NCBI RefSeq assembly: GCF_001644645.1
Contig: NZ_CP011390.1
Coordinates: forward strand, 2,476,001-2,540,000
DNA: 64,000 nt
Direction of reading: 5' to 3'
Source: Flavisolibacter tropicus
GTDB taxonomy: Bacteria > Bacteroidota > Bacteroidia > Chitinophagales > Chitinophagaceae
The position numbers and the translations under genes are program-made. Position 1 is the stretch's first letter; every line of letters starts with the position of its first letter. The notes under the pieces are model-generated. The model did no database searches. It was given only the letters and a program-made list of their open reading frames with translations, and was not told the origin of the DNA. This document shows, piece by piece, positions 34,583 through 42,966 of the stretch.

Positions 34583-36916
34583 TTAACGTTTAACAAGGTT
34601 TGCAAAATCATAAGATACACCCACCATAACACTTCTGGGCTCTGCCAGTTGGTAACTGTATCCAAAAGCACTCTTAGAAGTAATGTAAGAGTAGTAATTG
34701 TCAGTAGCATTTAACAGGTTCATCCACACTTCCACACCTTTCCACTGGTAGCCGGCACGCAGGTTCAACACATTATAGCCCTTATACGTTGCCGTGTTTT
34801 GTGGATCAACAAAATATTCACCCACATGCTGCACCTCAGCTCCTACACGTAAGCCTTTTACATACGATGGCTTGTACCACACCTCCGTATTATAAAGCCA
34901 GTTGGGCGCATTGTTCATCTCGTTGCCGTTGTACTTCACTCCTTTTTCCACATACTCTACAAATTCGTGCTTGCTGTATGCACCACTAAAGCGGAAAGAC
35001 AGATCTTTTATAGGTGTAGCATTAACGCCTAGCTCAATGCCTTGGTGCAAGGTTTTACCTGCGTTCTGGTTGGCAAAAGAGCCATCATCCAATTTTACTG
35101 AAACGATCTCATTGGTACCGCGCAGGCGATAAGCACTGGCATCTGCTGACAGCTTGTTTTTTATCACTTCTACCCAGCCGCCTACTTCGTAATTGTAGAA
35201 TATAGAAGGATTAAGATAAGGTACTTTCACGCCTGTATACATTTCTGTTACCTGTGGTGGTACAAAGCCTTCTGAGTAGTTAGCATAGATACCAATGCGC
35301 GGTGAAAAGTTATATGTAGCACCAATTTTAGGACTCAAGCGTTGGAAGTTATTTACCGTATCTGGAGAACCACTAAAAGCAGATGGCATTAAGTGATTAT
35401 TAAATTCATAATGAAATAGATCATAACGAAGAGATGCTACCACTCGCAGTTTTTCCAGTGGACTGAATTCCAGGTTAGCAAAGGCCGCGTAGTTATTAAT
35501 AAGAGTAGTGTAGTCAGTCAAGACACTATCCGTGTTCTGATAACTTACATACTTCCGGCTTAGGGTATCTTTTTTAATGCGGATGTATTGGGCCTTGTAA
35601 TCAGAAGGACTTAAGTCTACACTCACGCCTCCAATTGCTACAGCGTTCAACCAGTCAAAGCTTTGTTTGTGCTGGCCAATAAATGCATAGCTTTTAAAGC
35701 GGCTCGCATTTTCTTCACCATGCGCCAGTTCTTTATTCCCTTTCCATACACCATTCACACGCTTGTAATCATCTTTAATTCGGTAGGCCGGGTTCTGACC
35801 AATAGTGTTATCCCTATAGATCAGGGAAGCAGTGGTTTTGCTACGTTCATTCCAATTCTGAGTGAGGGTGCTGCGGTAGCGCAAGGCATCCACCTTCCGA
35901 TAGGTAAAGGTCTGTGGACTAACAAAACTGCGGGTGGCAAACATAATACTGTCTACACCGCTTGGCATGTCGCTGTAGTACTTTAGCCAGGTTAAACTAT
36001 TAGAAAGCGTTGTTTTATTTGAAAAGCGATAATCTGCTCTGGCTGTAAATGTGCCCTTATGATAGTCTGTATACTCCATAAAGCTGTTGCGTTTGTCGGC
36101 ATAGTATCCACTCAAAGCAAAACCCCATTTCCCTTTAGTAATGCTGGACTGCAAATCCGCACGTTTATAGCCTAGATTATTTCCTTGAGCCGATACTTTG
36201 AGAACAGGTATGGCTGTGGGTGCTATAGTAATAAAGTTCACTACCCCACCTATTGCTTCACTACCATACAAAGAAGAGGAGGGCCCTTTGATCACTTCAA
36301 TGTTTTTAGTTGCAGCCATGTTCATCTCCAACAAGGCATTGTGGTTAAACACACCGGTTGTGCGTACGGGGATACCATCTTCCAGGTACAGAAACAGGCT
36401 CTTTGTGGTCATAGGCTGACGAATACTCATTTGGTGTTGCTCGTTGCCAAGGTTCACCATGTTTACACCACTTACTTTATTAAGCACCTGGTCGGCAGTA
36501 ATGGGCTTTGTTTCACGGATGGTACGCTGGTTCAATACGGAAATGGCAATAGGTGCTTCAGCACGTTTTACCGCTTCCCCACGGTTGGCAGATACCACTA
36601 CTTCTTGCATCAGCGACTGCTGTTGAAAAAGGGAGATCAATTGGACTGGGCTTGCTACAGAAATAACTTGGGGTGTATAACCAATATAACTTACGGTCAA
36701 TTTCTTGCAGTCGGTACACTTCATTTGAAACTCGCCTGTAGCGCTGGTGGTACATCCACAGGAACAATGTGCATCTGCACAACGAATAGAGGCACCTTCA
36801 ATTGGTTCCTTCGTGCTGGCGTCAATGATTTTGGCTTTGAAAATAGTTTGGCTGAATACTACTGTACAAATGGATGACATTAGTATAGTAATGCTAATAC
36901 GATATAAATAAGACAC
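34583..36916 (-). CDS. TonB-dependent receptor with Cys-rich N-terminal domain
   Basis: The 777-aa outer-membrane receptor has a signal peptide (1-23). Next comes a carboxypeptidase-regulatory-like domain (about 24-100) that contains an unusual run CADAHCSCGCTTSATGEF followed by KCTDCKK. A plug domain (about 115-225, VLNKVSGVNMVN, IEVIKGPSSSLYGSEAIGG) and a 22-strand-type barrel follow. The cysteines suggest metal binding. It is first in an operon with the sialidase-like lipoprotein (7-bp gap), and the small Cys protein gene lies just upstream. Close to the nos genes, it may import copper as a counterpart to NosA/OprC; this is inference. Confidence 0.85.
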   Translation of the reverse strand: MSYLYRISITILMSSICTVVFSQTIFKAKIIDASTKEPIEGASIRCADAHCSCGCTTSATGEFQMKCTDCKKLTVSYIGYTPQVISVASPVQLISLFQQQSLMQEVVVSANRGEAVKRAEAPIAISVLNQRTIRETKPITADQVLNKVSGVNMVNLGNEQHQMSIRQPMTTKSLFLYLEDGIPVRTTGVFNHNALLEMNMAATKNIEVIKGPSSSLYGSEAIGGVVNFITIAPTAIPVLKVSAQGNNLGYKRADLQSSITKGKWGFALSGYYADKRNSFMEYTDYHKGTFTARADYRFSNKTTLSNSLTWLKYYSDMPSGVDSIMFATRSFVSPQTFTYRKVDALRYRSTLTQNWNERSKTTASLIYRDNTIGQNPAYRIKDDYKRVNGVWKGNKELAHGEENASRFKSYAFIGQHKQSFDWLNAVAIGGVSVDLSPSDYKAQYIRIKKDTLSRKYVSYQNTDSVLTDYTTLINNYAAFANLEFSPLEKLRVVASLRYDLFHYEFNNHLMPSAFSGSPDTVNNFQRLSPKIGATYNFSPRIGIYANYSEGFVPPQVTEMYTGVKVPYLNPSIFYNYEVGGWVEVIKNKLSADASAYRLRGTNEIVSVKLDDGSFANQNAGKTLHQGIELGVNATPIKDLSFRFSGAYSKHEFVEYVEKGVKYNGNEMNNAPNWLYNTEVWYKPSYVKGLRVGAEVQHVGEYFVDPQNTATYKGYNVLNLRAGYQWKGVEVWMNLLNATDNYYSYITSKSAFGYSYQLAEPRSVMVGVSYDFANLVKR

Positions 36917-37015
36917 GGCTTATCAGTTTAAGACAATAAATAGTACACGCCCTCTCAACCCGGTTTTCAAACAGGCAGGTAAGCGGTAATTCAGGTAATG
37001 GAGGATTTGTTTAGC

Positions 37016-37387
37016 TTAAACTGTAGCGGGGGGATGAAAAATAGCGTAGGAACGAGTAACAGTATGAGGAACTGGTAACTCTTGATATTCTATAAGCGTT
37101 TCAGAAACAGTGGGCTTCTGAAGTGTAGCAAAATGTGCTGAAGCAGAAACAATAAGGCTTTGGTTGCCAGCTCTCAGTTCAGAGCTTTGCTGCTGCTTTT
37201 CCTCTTCGGCCAGCTTTTTCATCATCTGGCACTTACCATTACACTTTAGCTTGGGTCTGTTCTTGTTCTCACACAACACCCTGGCTATATAATCCTTATT
37301 GATCTGATAGTCCAGCACAATCAGCCATTGGCTAAACGTTTGTGCCAGCAATAGAAGAATCAATATGGGAATTATAACCCGTTTCAT
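37016..37387 (-). CDS. small membrane protein with Cys/Met metal-binding-like motif
   Basis: The start at ATG 37387-37385 gives 123 aa beginning MKRVIIPILILLLL. One N-terminal helix is followed by NKDYIARVLCENKNRPKL, then KCNGKCQMMKKLAEEE (about 46-61), with three Cys and two Met that could hold copper. The C-terminal half is Ser/Pro/Thr-rich. Proteins with this motif are frequent next to TonB receptors in Bacteroidota, but their role is unknown. It lies 99 bp upstream of the receptor gene on the same strand, and so is a likely operon member. Confidence 0.75.
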   Translation of the reverse strand: MKRVIIPILILLLLAQTFSQWLIVLDYQINKDYIARVLCENKNRPKLKCNGKCQMMKKLAEEEKQQQSSELRAGNQSLIVSASAHFATLQKPTVSETLIEYQELPVPHTVTRSYAIFHPPATV

Positions 37388-38116
37388 TTCAGACACAAAT
37401 ATCCTTTATTACTGATTGATTTAACAAAGCTTTACTCAGCTATTAAGTTGATTTTTATCAGAATTGGCAAAGTTGTAGGACGGTGGATTAGTATCCGCTA
37501 TGCCTGCCAGATCTTCCCTTCAAAGGTTATTGTATATCTTTAGATTCTTCACTTTTAAGAGCATTTCAGCTCTTTTTATTACGATTTTTCTTTATGAATT
37601 AGGGGTGCCAGCCGAGTTAGTATAGGCTTTAATATGGATCATTAGTGAATCTATAGTGGAGATAGACTGCTTTATCTGTGCAGTTGGTACGGACTTACCT
37701 ACAGAAAACCCACAGACTAGGTACAGACTAGGTACAGACTAGGTACAAGAAACCCACAAGAAAGGTACAGGGCACTACCAAGTTATGAAGGGAAAACTCC
37801 ACATTCCACTAACCCATACTCAATTCCTATTGCCAGACGGTCATCCTTGCCTGCTACTCCTACGTTCCTTCATAGCCACGCCTTTATCCCTTCATGGTTA
37901 CTCCGTATAGAATACTAGGTTACTCCGTATGGAAGCCTACTTAACTCCGTATCACCTCCCTACCCCACCCGTACCTTGGCCCGTATCAGGCTATCTACGC
38001 ACCGTTATAAACTCATAAAAAATAGTATAGAAAAGTGTAATAAGAAGAGTAGAAATAACTCCAGCAGAGAAGACACCAAAGATACAAAATCCAGCCCATC
38101 CTCTTCTCCCTAATCC
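37388..38116. other. 729-bp intergenic region with short tandem repeats
   Basis: It separates the metal module from norB. It contains a small hairpin AAGAGC-ATTTCA-GCTCTT (37557-37574, U-run on the plus strand), a perfect 11-nt tandem repeat (37713-37745) and a set of ACTCCGTAT repeats (about 37899-37952). No open frame of note was found. Confidence 0.5.
37690..37960. repeat. tandem and interspersed short repeats
   Basis: Three perfect copies of CAGACTAGGTA run head to tail at 37713-37745, followed by degenerate units (CAAGAAACCCACAAGAAAGGTA). Further on TACTCCGTAT occurs at about 37899 and 37921, and AACTCCGTAT at about 37943. Unit length and spacing do not fit a CRISPR array. Confidence 0.7.
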
Positions 38117-39538
38117 CTAAATCTCCCCAAATCCCGGTTCAAACATTCCCTCTCCGCGGTCTTTTTTGAAGATGATCTTCCAGGCAGCAACGATCAAAAG
38201 ACCCAGTCCCAGCCAGATAAAGGCGCCGCTAAAGGCAAATACTTTAAATAACGGCTGGCATTTCTGCATCATGATAGAAAAGGCGTCTTTGTTTAGCTTG
38301 GAAGCAATCTTTATCAAACCGCTACCTACCAAGGAGGTCCAGAAGAAAATAAGGGCAATATTGGTGATGGCACCGCCTTTAGCAATACAGCCGCGGTAGC
38401 GTTCCAGCAGTTGTGGCTTTTGCTGTTGCAGGATATATACCACCGAACCAAACAAAAGCATGGTATTGATACCAATGGTGGTGCCCATAGCATGTGCTAC
38501 GGTAATGTGGGTACCGTGCGTGTAATAATTGAGTTGTGGTATAGAGATAAGAATAGCAACACCCAGGTTCAAAAAGATCCACCAGTCGGCATAGGATAGA
38601 AACTGGAATGGCAGAATATGAAAGTTTTTGCGTGCATTAGAAATGGTCTTGCGCCACTTCAAAAGCAGGTTACCGAAGATCAGCAGCTCTGTCATGCTGA
38701 TAACATAAGCTACCGTTTTTACCCACGGAGCTGCCGGTACAATATAGGTATGATGCCCCCAGTTGAACAATAGGTTAGTAAAGCCTAAAAAGAAAAAGAA
38801 GAAGGCCATGGGCGAACGGCTCATTTTAGTATCTCCCTTCATCTTTTCCATGATGTACATACTGGTACCATATACCAGCATATTCCAGCTACCCACCATT
38901 GATCCCAGTGCTTTCCACTGCACGGTAATGTCACGCACTTCGTTGGTGCGGAAGTAATCAAATACCCACAGATAACTTTCGGAGAGGGTTATATAAAAGA
39001 AACAGATACCGAGCGTCCAGCTAAAAAAATAAACCGGTGCCTCTTTTAACTGCGGCCTTAGCGTTAGAAAAAAGTTGACAGCAAAGGGCAGCCAGGTAAA
39101 CGCAATAGCTAAACCTAAAAGCGGTGGAAACTCTAAATATTCCCTTCCGCCAAAAGAACCGTTAAAGAAGGCCACCACAATTGAAAAAGAGGTAAGGGCC
39201 TGCAGCAGCCAATGAAGCTTTACGCCACCTTGCCAATACATGTTGCGGTGTACAATTCGAGGTACATAATAATACAACCCACCCTGTGCTGCGGTAAAGA
39301 TCCAGGAGATAACCAGGTATACGTGTAAAGGACGTGTTTTCTGAAATCCAAATTGGTCTTTTAGAAAAGGTGGTAAAATATATTGCAGGCTGCCGAGCAC
39401 ACCAAATAACAGGCCCATAGCCAGGTAGGAAAGCGCCAACGCCAGAAAGGCCAACGCCATTTTATCCGATGCATAGCCTTGCTGCTTGAGGCTATTAGAA
39501 GTTTTAGTCTTTGATAGGGGTAGCGGTTGTGTCAACAT
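38117..39538 (-). CDS. norB: NorB-like heme-copper oxidoreductase subunit, divergent active site
   Basis: The 473-aa protein has about twelve helices in the heme-copper oxidase superfamily, closest by layout to NorB/CcoN. It keeps RPLHVYLVISW (His 72, heme b), NWGHHTYIVP (His 262-263, FeB) and HGTHITVAHAMG (His 349, heme b3). In the helix that should carry the first FeB His and the two Glu of cNOR, the sequence is VQWKALGSMVGSWNML (207-222), without His or Glu. The second heme b His is Met 351. It overlaps norC by 35 nt; the pairing supports an NO-reductase-like complex, but activity is uncertain. Confidence 0.75.
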   Translation of the reverse strand: MLTQPLPLSKTKTSNSLKQQGYASDKMALAFLALALSYLAMGLLFGVLGSLQYILPPFLKDQFGFQKTRPLHVYLVISWIFTAAQGGLYYYVPRIVHRNMYWQGGVKLHWLLQALTSFSIVVAFFNGSFGGREYLEFPPLLGLAIAFTWLPFAVNFFLTLRPQLKEAPVYFFSWTLGICFFYITLSESYLWVFDYFRTNEVRDITVQWKALGSMVGSWNMLVYGTSMYIMEKMKGDTKMSRSPMAFFFFFLGFTNLLFNWGHHTYIVPAAPWVKTVAYVISMTELLIFGNLLLKWRKTISNARKNFHILPFQFLSYADWWIFLNLGVAILISIPQLNYYTHGTHITVAHAMGTTIGINTMLLFGSVVYILQQQKPQLLERYRGCIAKGGAITNIALIFFWTSLVGSGLIKIASKLNKDAFSIMMQKCQPLFKVFAFSGAFIWLGLGLLIVAAWKIIFKKDRGEGMFEPGFGEI

Positions 39539-39875
39539 ACTTCAAGTAAGCAATAAGTGCATCAATCTGTTGGGAGGTAAAATGAAAATTGGGCATTCGG
39601 CTGCCACCAGCTTGTAGCATAGCGCGCATATACGCTTCGCCCCTGTTCTTGTCGGAATAAGCAGTGGTGAGCTCTGGGCCCAGGTAGCCGCCAAGCCCGT
39701 ATATCTGGTGGCAGGCGGTACAGTTGTATTGCTGGTACAGCTGCTTGCCCTCACTAACAACCTGTTGCGTTTCGGCGGCAGGCGTTATAGTGCCTGCCGT
39801 TCCTTTTGTATATACTACAAACGAATAGCAGGCATAACTAACAACCAATATAAACAGTAATCGAACGTAAAACAT
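39504..39875 (-). CDS. norC: NorC-like membrane-anchored cytochrome c
   Basis: The product of 123 aa starts MFYVRLLFILVVSYACYSF (ATG 39875-39873; an upstream TTG would add six residues). One N-terminal helix anchors it. The heme c site is YNCTACHQIYGLGG (Cys-x2-Cys-His, about 50-63), and the sixth ligand is probably Met in SRMPNFHFT (about 92). NorC passes electrons to the NorB subunit in cNOR. The gene overlaps norB by 35 nt, and the pair lies about 200 bp downstream of nosY. Confidence 0.85.
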   Translation of the reverse strand: MFYVRLLFILVVSYACYSFVVYTKGTAGTITPAAETQQVVSEGKQLYQQYNCTACHQIYGLGGYLGPELTTAYSDKNRGEAYMRAMLQAGGSRMPNFHFTSQQIDALIAYLKYVDTTATPIKD

Positions 39876-39898
39876 GTAAAAGACTATTTTCAATAACA

Positions 39899-40009
39899 GA
39901 GGGCGTATTTAGTTGGCAGAGGACAGTTGACAGTTGGCAGAGGGTATCCGCTTATTGGCGACTGTCAACTGCCCACTACCAACTGTCCTCTGGTATACAT
40001 ACTGCCTGA
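39899..40009. repeat. dispersed hairpin repeat, copy d
   Basis: Left arm GTTGGCAGAGGACAGTTGAC (39912-39931), right arm ACTGCCCACTACCAACTGTC around 39970-39988. The entry GGGCGTATTTAGTTGGCAG is identical to copy b. It lies between nosY and norC, next to a separate 16-bp inverted repeat. Confidence 0.75.
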
Positions 40010-40013
40010 CAGA

Positions 40014-40077
40014 AGGTATGCCACGGTTTCACAGTACGTTTACCAATATTAAAGATTCCTAAAACCGTGGCATACCT
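40014..40077. terminator. perfect 16-bp inverted repeat after nosY
   Basis: AGGTATGCCACGGTTT (40014-40029) and AAACCGTGGCATACCT (40062-40077) pair perfectly around a 32-nt loop. It starts 9 bp after the nosY stop at 40086. No U-run follows on the minus strand, so it may protect the 3' end of the nos mRNA or act as a processing stem between nosY and norC. Confidence 0.6.
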
Positions 40078-40085
40078 CTTTATAA

Positions 40086-40853
40086 TTAAAGGTCTTTTTT
40101 ATTGAATGACCTAGCTGCTATCATTATAGGCACTACAATCCAAATCAGCATAATACCTATTGTATACAATACACCCAAATTACTTCCAAAGAATTCCTTG
40201 TAGGTAGCACCAGTATATCCCATCAAAGCGCTCACATCCATTTGCAGCATCAAAAAGATGCGGCCCAAATCAATAGGATTCAAAGAAGACAAGAACAACG
40301 TAATCTTTTCCAATGGGTAATCGCTAAAACTGAAAAGCACTAACAATACCAACCCATCATAGATCAAGGCAAAATAGAACCACAACATCAGTGCAAAGCC
40401 AATACCCCGGGCTTTGTCTTTCGCTTTCACAGAGGTTAAAAAAGCAATAGAGGTAAAGACCAATGTCAGCAGGCAGCCAATCAGCAATAACGCCAATCCG
40501 GTACTATTAAAAGAATACAGCAACACCGGCACGCCCACACCAATGAAGAAAGCGGTTAGTAATGAGGTACTCACGCCAGCAAACTCACTAAACAATACTT
40601 TCTTCCGGCTAATAGGCTGCGTCAGCATCAGCTCAATAAACTCGTACGAGTTGTACCAATGTATAGTTGAAAAAACCATGCTGATCAAAGGCACCACAAT
40701 CAGCACAATATTCAGCAGGCTTAACATAGCCTTACTGGAATTCTCTTCCATTTGGAACAGGCTAAATGATACTGCCAACAAAAAGATGGTGTACGCCACA
40801 GTAACCTTGTTTCGAAGTATGTCGTATAGAACGTATTTGGATATTTTGATCAT
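40086..40853 (-). CDS. nosY: NosY: ABC permease for NosZ maturation
   Basis: The 255-aa protein has six membrane helices. It matches NosY, the permease that with the NosF ATPase and the NosD periplasmic protein delivers sulfur or copper for the CuZ site of N2O reductase. Characteristic stretches are YNSYEFIELMLTQPISRK (about 67-84) and SSLNPIDLGRIFLMLQMD. It is the last gene of the nos operon, 140 bp after nosF with repeat DNA in the gap. It is closely similar to the second copy at 61976. Confidence 0.9.
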   Translation of the reverse strand: MIKISKYVLYDILRNKVTVAYTIFLLAVSFSLFQMEENSSKAMLSLLNIVLIVVPLISMVFSTIHWYNSYEFIELMLTQPISRKKVLFSEFAGVSTSLLTAFFIGVGVPVLLYSFNSTGLALLLIGCLLTLVFTSIAFLTSVKAKDKARGIGFALMLWFYFALIYDGLVLLVLFSFSDYPLEKITLFLSSLNPIDLGRIFLMLQMDVSALMGYTGATYKEFFGSNLGVLYTIGIMLIWIVVPIMIAARSFNKKDL

Positions 40854-40854
40854 A

Positions 40855-40990
40855 GTGGTGAGTTGTGAGTGGTGAATGGTGAGTAGAGAAGCTGTAAACT
40901 TTGAGCTACGAGCTGCAAGGAGAGAAAGGGCTTATAGAATTTGGGATTTGGAATTTCATTTCGCCTTTCGAATTTCACAATTCGCATTTC
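40855..40990. repeat. low-complexity repeat DNA between nosF and nosY
   Basis: It contains GTGGTGAGTTGTGAGTGGTGAATGG (about 40855-40879), a reverse form of the ACTCATCACTC family seen at 5155. It also has AGCTACGAGCTGCAAGG, and an ATTTGGGATTTGGAATTTCA stretch (about 40940-40960) related to runs at 13283 and 26335. These interrupt an otherwise tight operon. Confidence 0.65.
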
Positions 40991-40993
40991 CTA

Positions 40994-41737
40994 TTAGTTT
41001 GCTATTTTCAAATAAACCGCTTCTCGCTTCTGCATACCTTCTTTCATTACATAAGCTATAGCCTTTCCTAATTTTTCTTCTCCCGTATCCTCCTGTAGTT
41101 CCTGCAAGGATTTAAAGAAAACTACCCTGCCATCTTGCAGATACATAATGTCGGTAGTGAGTTCCTCCAGGTCGCTTAGAATGTGAGAAGTAATCAGTAT
41201 CAGCTTTCCTTTCTTCTTTTCAGCAATTACTTTTTCTTTCAGGATCTCTGAAGCCAGTGGATCCAGGCCTGCTGTTGGCTCGTCCAGGATCAGCACATCA
41301 GGATTGAACAGAAAGGCCAATGCGGCACTTACTTTTTGGCGCGTACCTCCAGATAAAGAGCGCATGCTTTTATCCAGCAGTGTATCTAACTTAAACTTGT
41401 AATACAGCTCTTCATCCAGCTTGGTGGCATTACCCCGAATATTCTTGATCATTTCAAACACCTGCCCAATCTTCATATTGTCGGGATAGCGACCTATCTG
41501 AGGCATATAACCAATCTGCTCACGGTACTTCACATCTGCTGTAACCGGTGTATTGTTAAACAGAATGCTACCGTTATCAGGTTTCACTAGTCCTAATATG
41601 GATTTTATCAAGGTGGTCTTGCCAGAGCCATTAGGGCCAATTAGGGAGATCACTTGTCCTTTGTTAAAATCGGCATTTATGTTATTCAGCGCCTGTAGTT
41701 TTTTGAAACGCTTTTGGAGGTTTGTAATCTGTATCAT
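40994..41737 (-). CDS. nosF: NosF: ABC ATPase for NosZ maturation
   Basis: The 247-aa ATPase has Walker A LIGPNGSGKTTLIKS (about 31-45), the signature SLSGGTRQKVSAAL (about 127) and Walker B VLILDEPTAGLDP (about 147). A His-switch follows in LITSHILSDLE. It powers NosDFY. The start overlaps the nosD stop by ATGA. It is about three-quarters identical to the second copy at 62746. Confidence 0.92.
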   Translation of the reverse strand: MIQITNLQKRFKKLQALNNINADFNKGQVISLIGPNGSGKTTLIKSILGLVKPDNGSILFNNTPVTADVKYREQIGYMPQIGRYPDNMKIGQVFEMIKNIRGNATKLDEELYYKFKLDTLLDKSMRSLSGGTRQKVSAALAFLFNPDVLILDEPTAGLDPLASEILKEKVIAEKKKGKLILITSHILSDLEELTTDIMYLQDGRVVFFKSLQELQEDTGEEKLGKAIAYVMKEGMQKREAVYLKIAN

Positions 41738-42966
41738 AATTGAAAGGGTTTCATGTACGGTTTTTCATCAACAAGGTTTTCTGGGGTCAGACTAGGAATT
41801 GCCTTCTCCGCTTTATCGAGCAGTGATACCATAAAACTGCGTAGTAATACCAACGAGTTGGGGTTTTGTTCAATCACCATTGCATACATGCTCACCGGGT
41901 GATAAGACACATCTCCCACCCCATCTTTATTCAAATCATAACCTTCATATTTATCCCAGTAATTACTGTAAAAATGGTTCAGCATCATCGTTCCATTGGT
42001 GGCTACATCAAATGTGTTGCCCTGGAAGTTGTTGTGATGAAAACTGTTGTCGTCACAACTAGCTTGTACTTTCATAGACCATCCATTAGCAGTAAAGGAG
42101 TTCATCTGCACATCTATCCGGCTCGTTCCTTCCATCATAATTCCCACTGTATTTTGATGGAACGTATTCTGAACAATGCGGCTATTTGAAATTTCTTTTA
42201 ACAGAATACCATAGGCACTCGGTCCCCAGTTCTTGTCAAAGCTATTCTGCAGCATCAGTACATCGTGTGAGTACATAACAGCTACACCGGCACCGTTATC
42301 TAAAAAGGTATTACCCACATAGGTATCGTTGTGAGAGAACATGAAGTGCAAACCGTAACGAATGTTCTTAGTACTAAGATTGCTTTTAATAATGGAGTGC
42401 GTAACAAACTCAAAATAGATGCCGTCGCGATGACCTTCTATATGGTTGTCGCGGATAAGCATGTTGTTGCACTTCCACAAGTGAATTCCATTGCCGGTTG
42501 TTTGTTCTGTTTTGGGCGTCCCCTTGATGGTATTATTGCGAATAATGGAGTAAGAAGTGTTCGCTACGTGAATGGCAAAGTAAGCGTTAGTAATAGTGTT
42601 GTTCTCTACAATCACATGGCTGGCATCAATGATTTTAATAGCGGCGTAATCGTTCATGGCTGAATAGCCGGCATTGGCAAACTGGATGCCTTTTACCAAT
42701 ATTGAACTTCCTGCAAGAGTAAGTATCTCATTCTTGTTTTCCCCATCCAACACAGGTTGTCCCACACCAATAAGGCGTATTGATTTTGTGATAACGATGT
42801 TACCTTCTTTATACACACCTTTCTGCAACAGTATGGTATCACCATCGTTAGCCTTGTCAATAGCTTTGCGTAAGGAACTGATCACTTCAGATGGCCCTAC
42901 CACAATGGTACCTGCAAAACTTACTTGCAGCACCAGCAAACAAATTATGGTAATGATACTTTTCAC
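41734..42966 (-). CDS. nosD: NosD: periplasmic copper-processing beta-helix protein
   Basis: The 410-aa protein with a signal peptide (to about residue 18) has a right-handed beta-helix of CASH-type repeats, for example NNTIKGTPKTEQTTGNGIHL, SNLSTKNIRYGLHFM and SRIVQNTFHQNTVGIMMEG. NosD helps assemble the Cu-S cluster of NosZ. I take the GTG at 42966-42964 as the start, overlapping the nosL stop (GTGA); no ATG precedes the signal peptide. It overlaps nosF by 4 bp. The C-terminal region has MSVYxMV-like segments conserved with the second copy at 63492. Confidence 0.9.
   Translation of the reverse strand: MKSIITIICLLVLQVSFAGTIVVGPSEVISSLRKAIDKANDGDTILLQKGVYKEGNIVITKSIRLIGVGQPVLDGENKNEILTLAGSSILVKGIQFANAGYSAMNDYAAIKIIDASHVIVENNTITNAYFAIHVANTSYSIIRNNTIKGTPKTEQTTGNGIHLWKCNNMLIRDNHIEGHRDGIYFEFVTHSIIKSNLSTKNIRYGLHFMFSHNDTYVGNTFLDNGAGVAVMYSHDVLMLQNSFDKNWGPSAYGILLKEISNSRIVQNTFHQNTVGIMMEGTSRIDVQMNSFTANGWSMKVQASCDDNSFHHNNFQGNTFDVATNGTMMLNHFYSNYWDKYEGYDLNKDGVGDVSYHPVSMYAMVIEQNPNSLVLLRSFMVSLLDKAEKAIPSLTPENLVDEKPYMKPFQL

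Noticed and set aside
33358..34710. longer start for the sialidase-like lipoprotein at 34710
   Set aside because: It would overlap the TonB receptor by 128 nt and hide the lipobox; ATG 34575 gives a normal lipoprotein signal.
36185..36877. 230-codon plus-strand frame opposite the TonB receptor
   Set aside because: Antisense shadow with high Cys and Tyr, no start signal, and fully inside a well-supported gene.
37690..37960. possible CRISPR array
   Set aside because: Units are only 9-11 nt, adjacent or irregularly spaced, with no unique spacers and no cas genes.
25428..40009. dispersed hairpins as insertion sequences
   Set aside because: No transposase, no target-site duplications that I could see, and the copies are too short.
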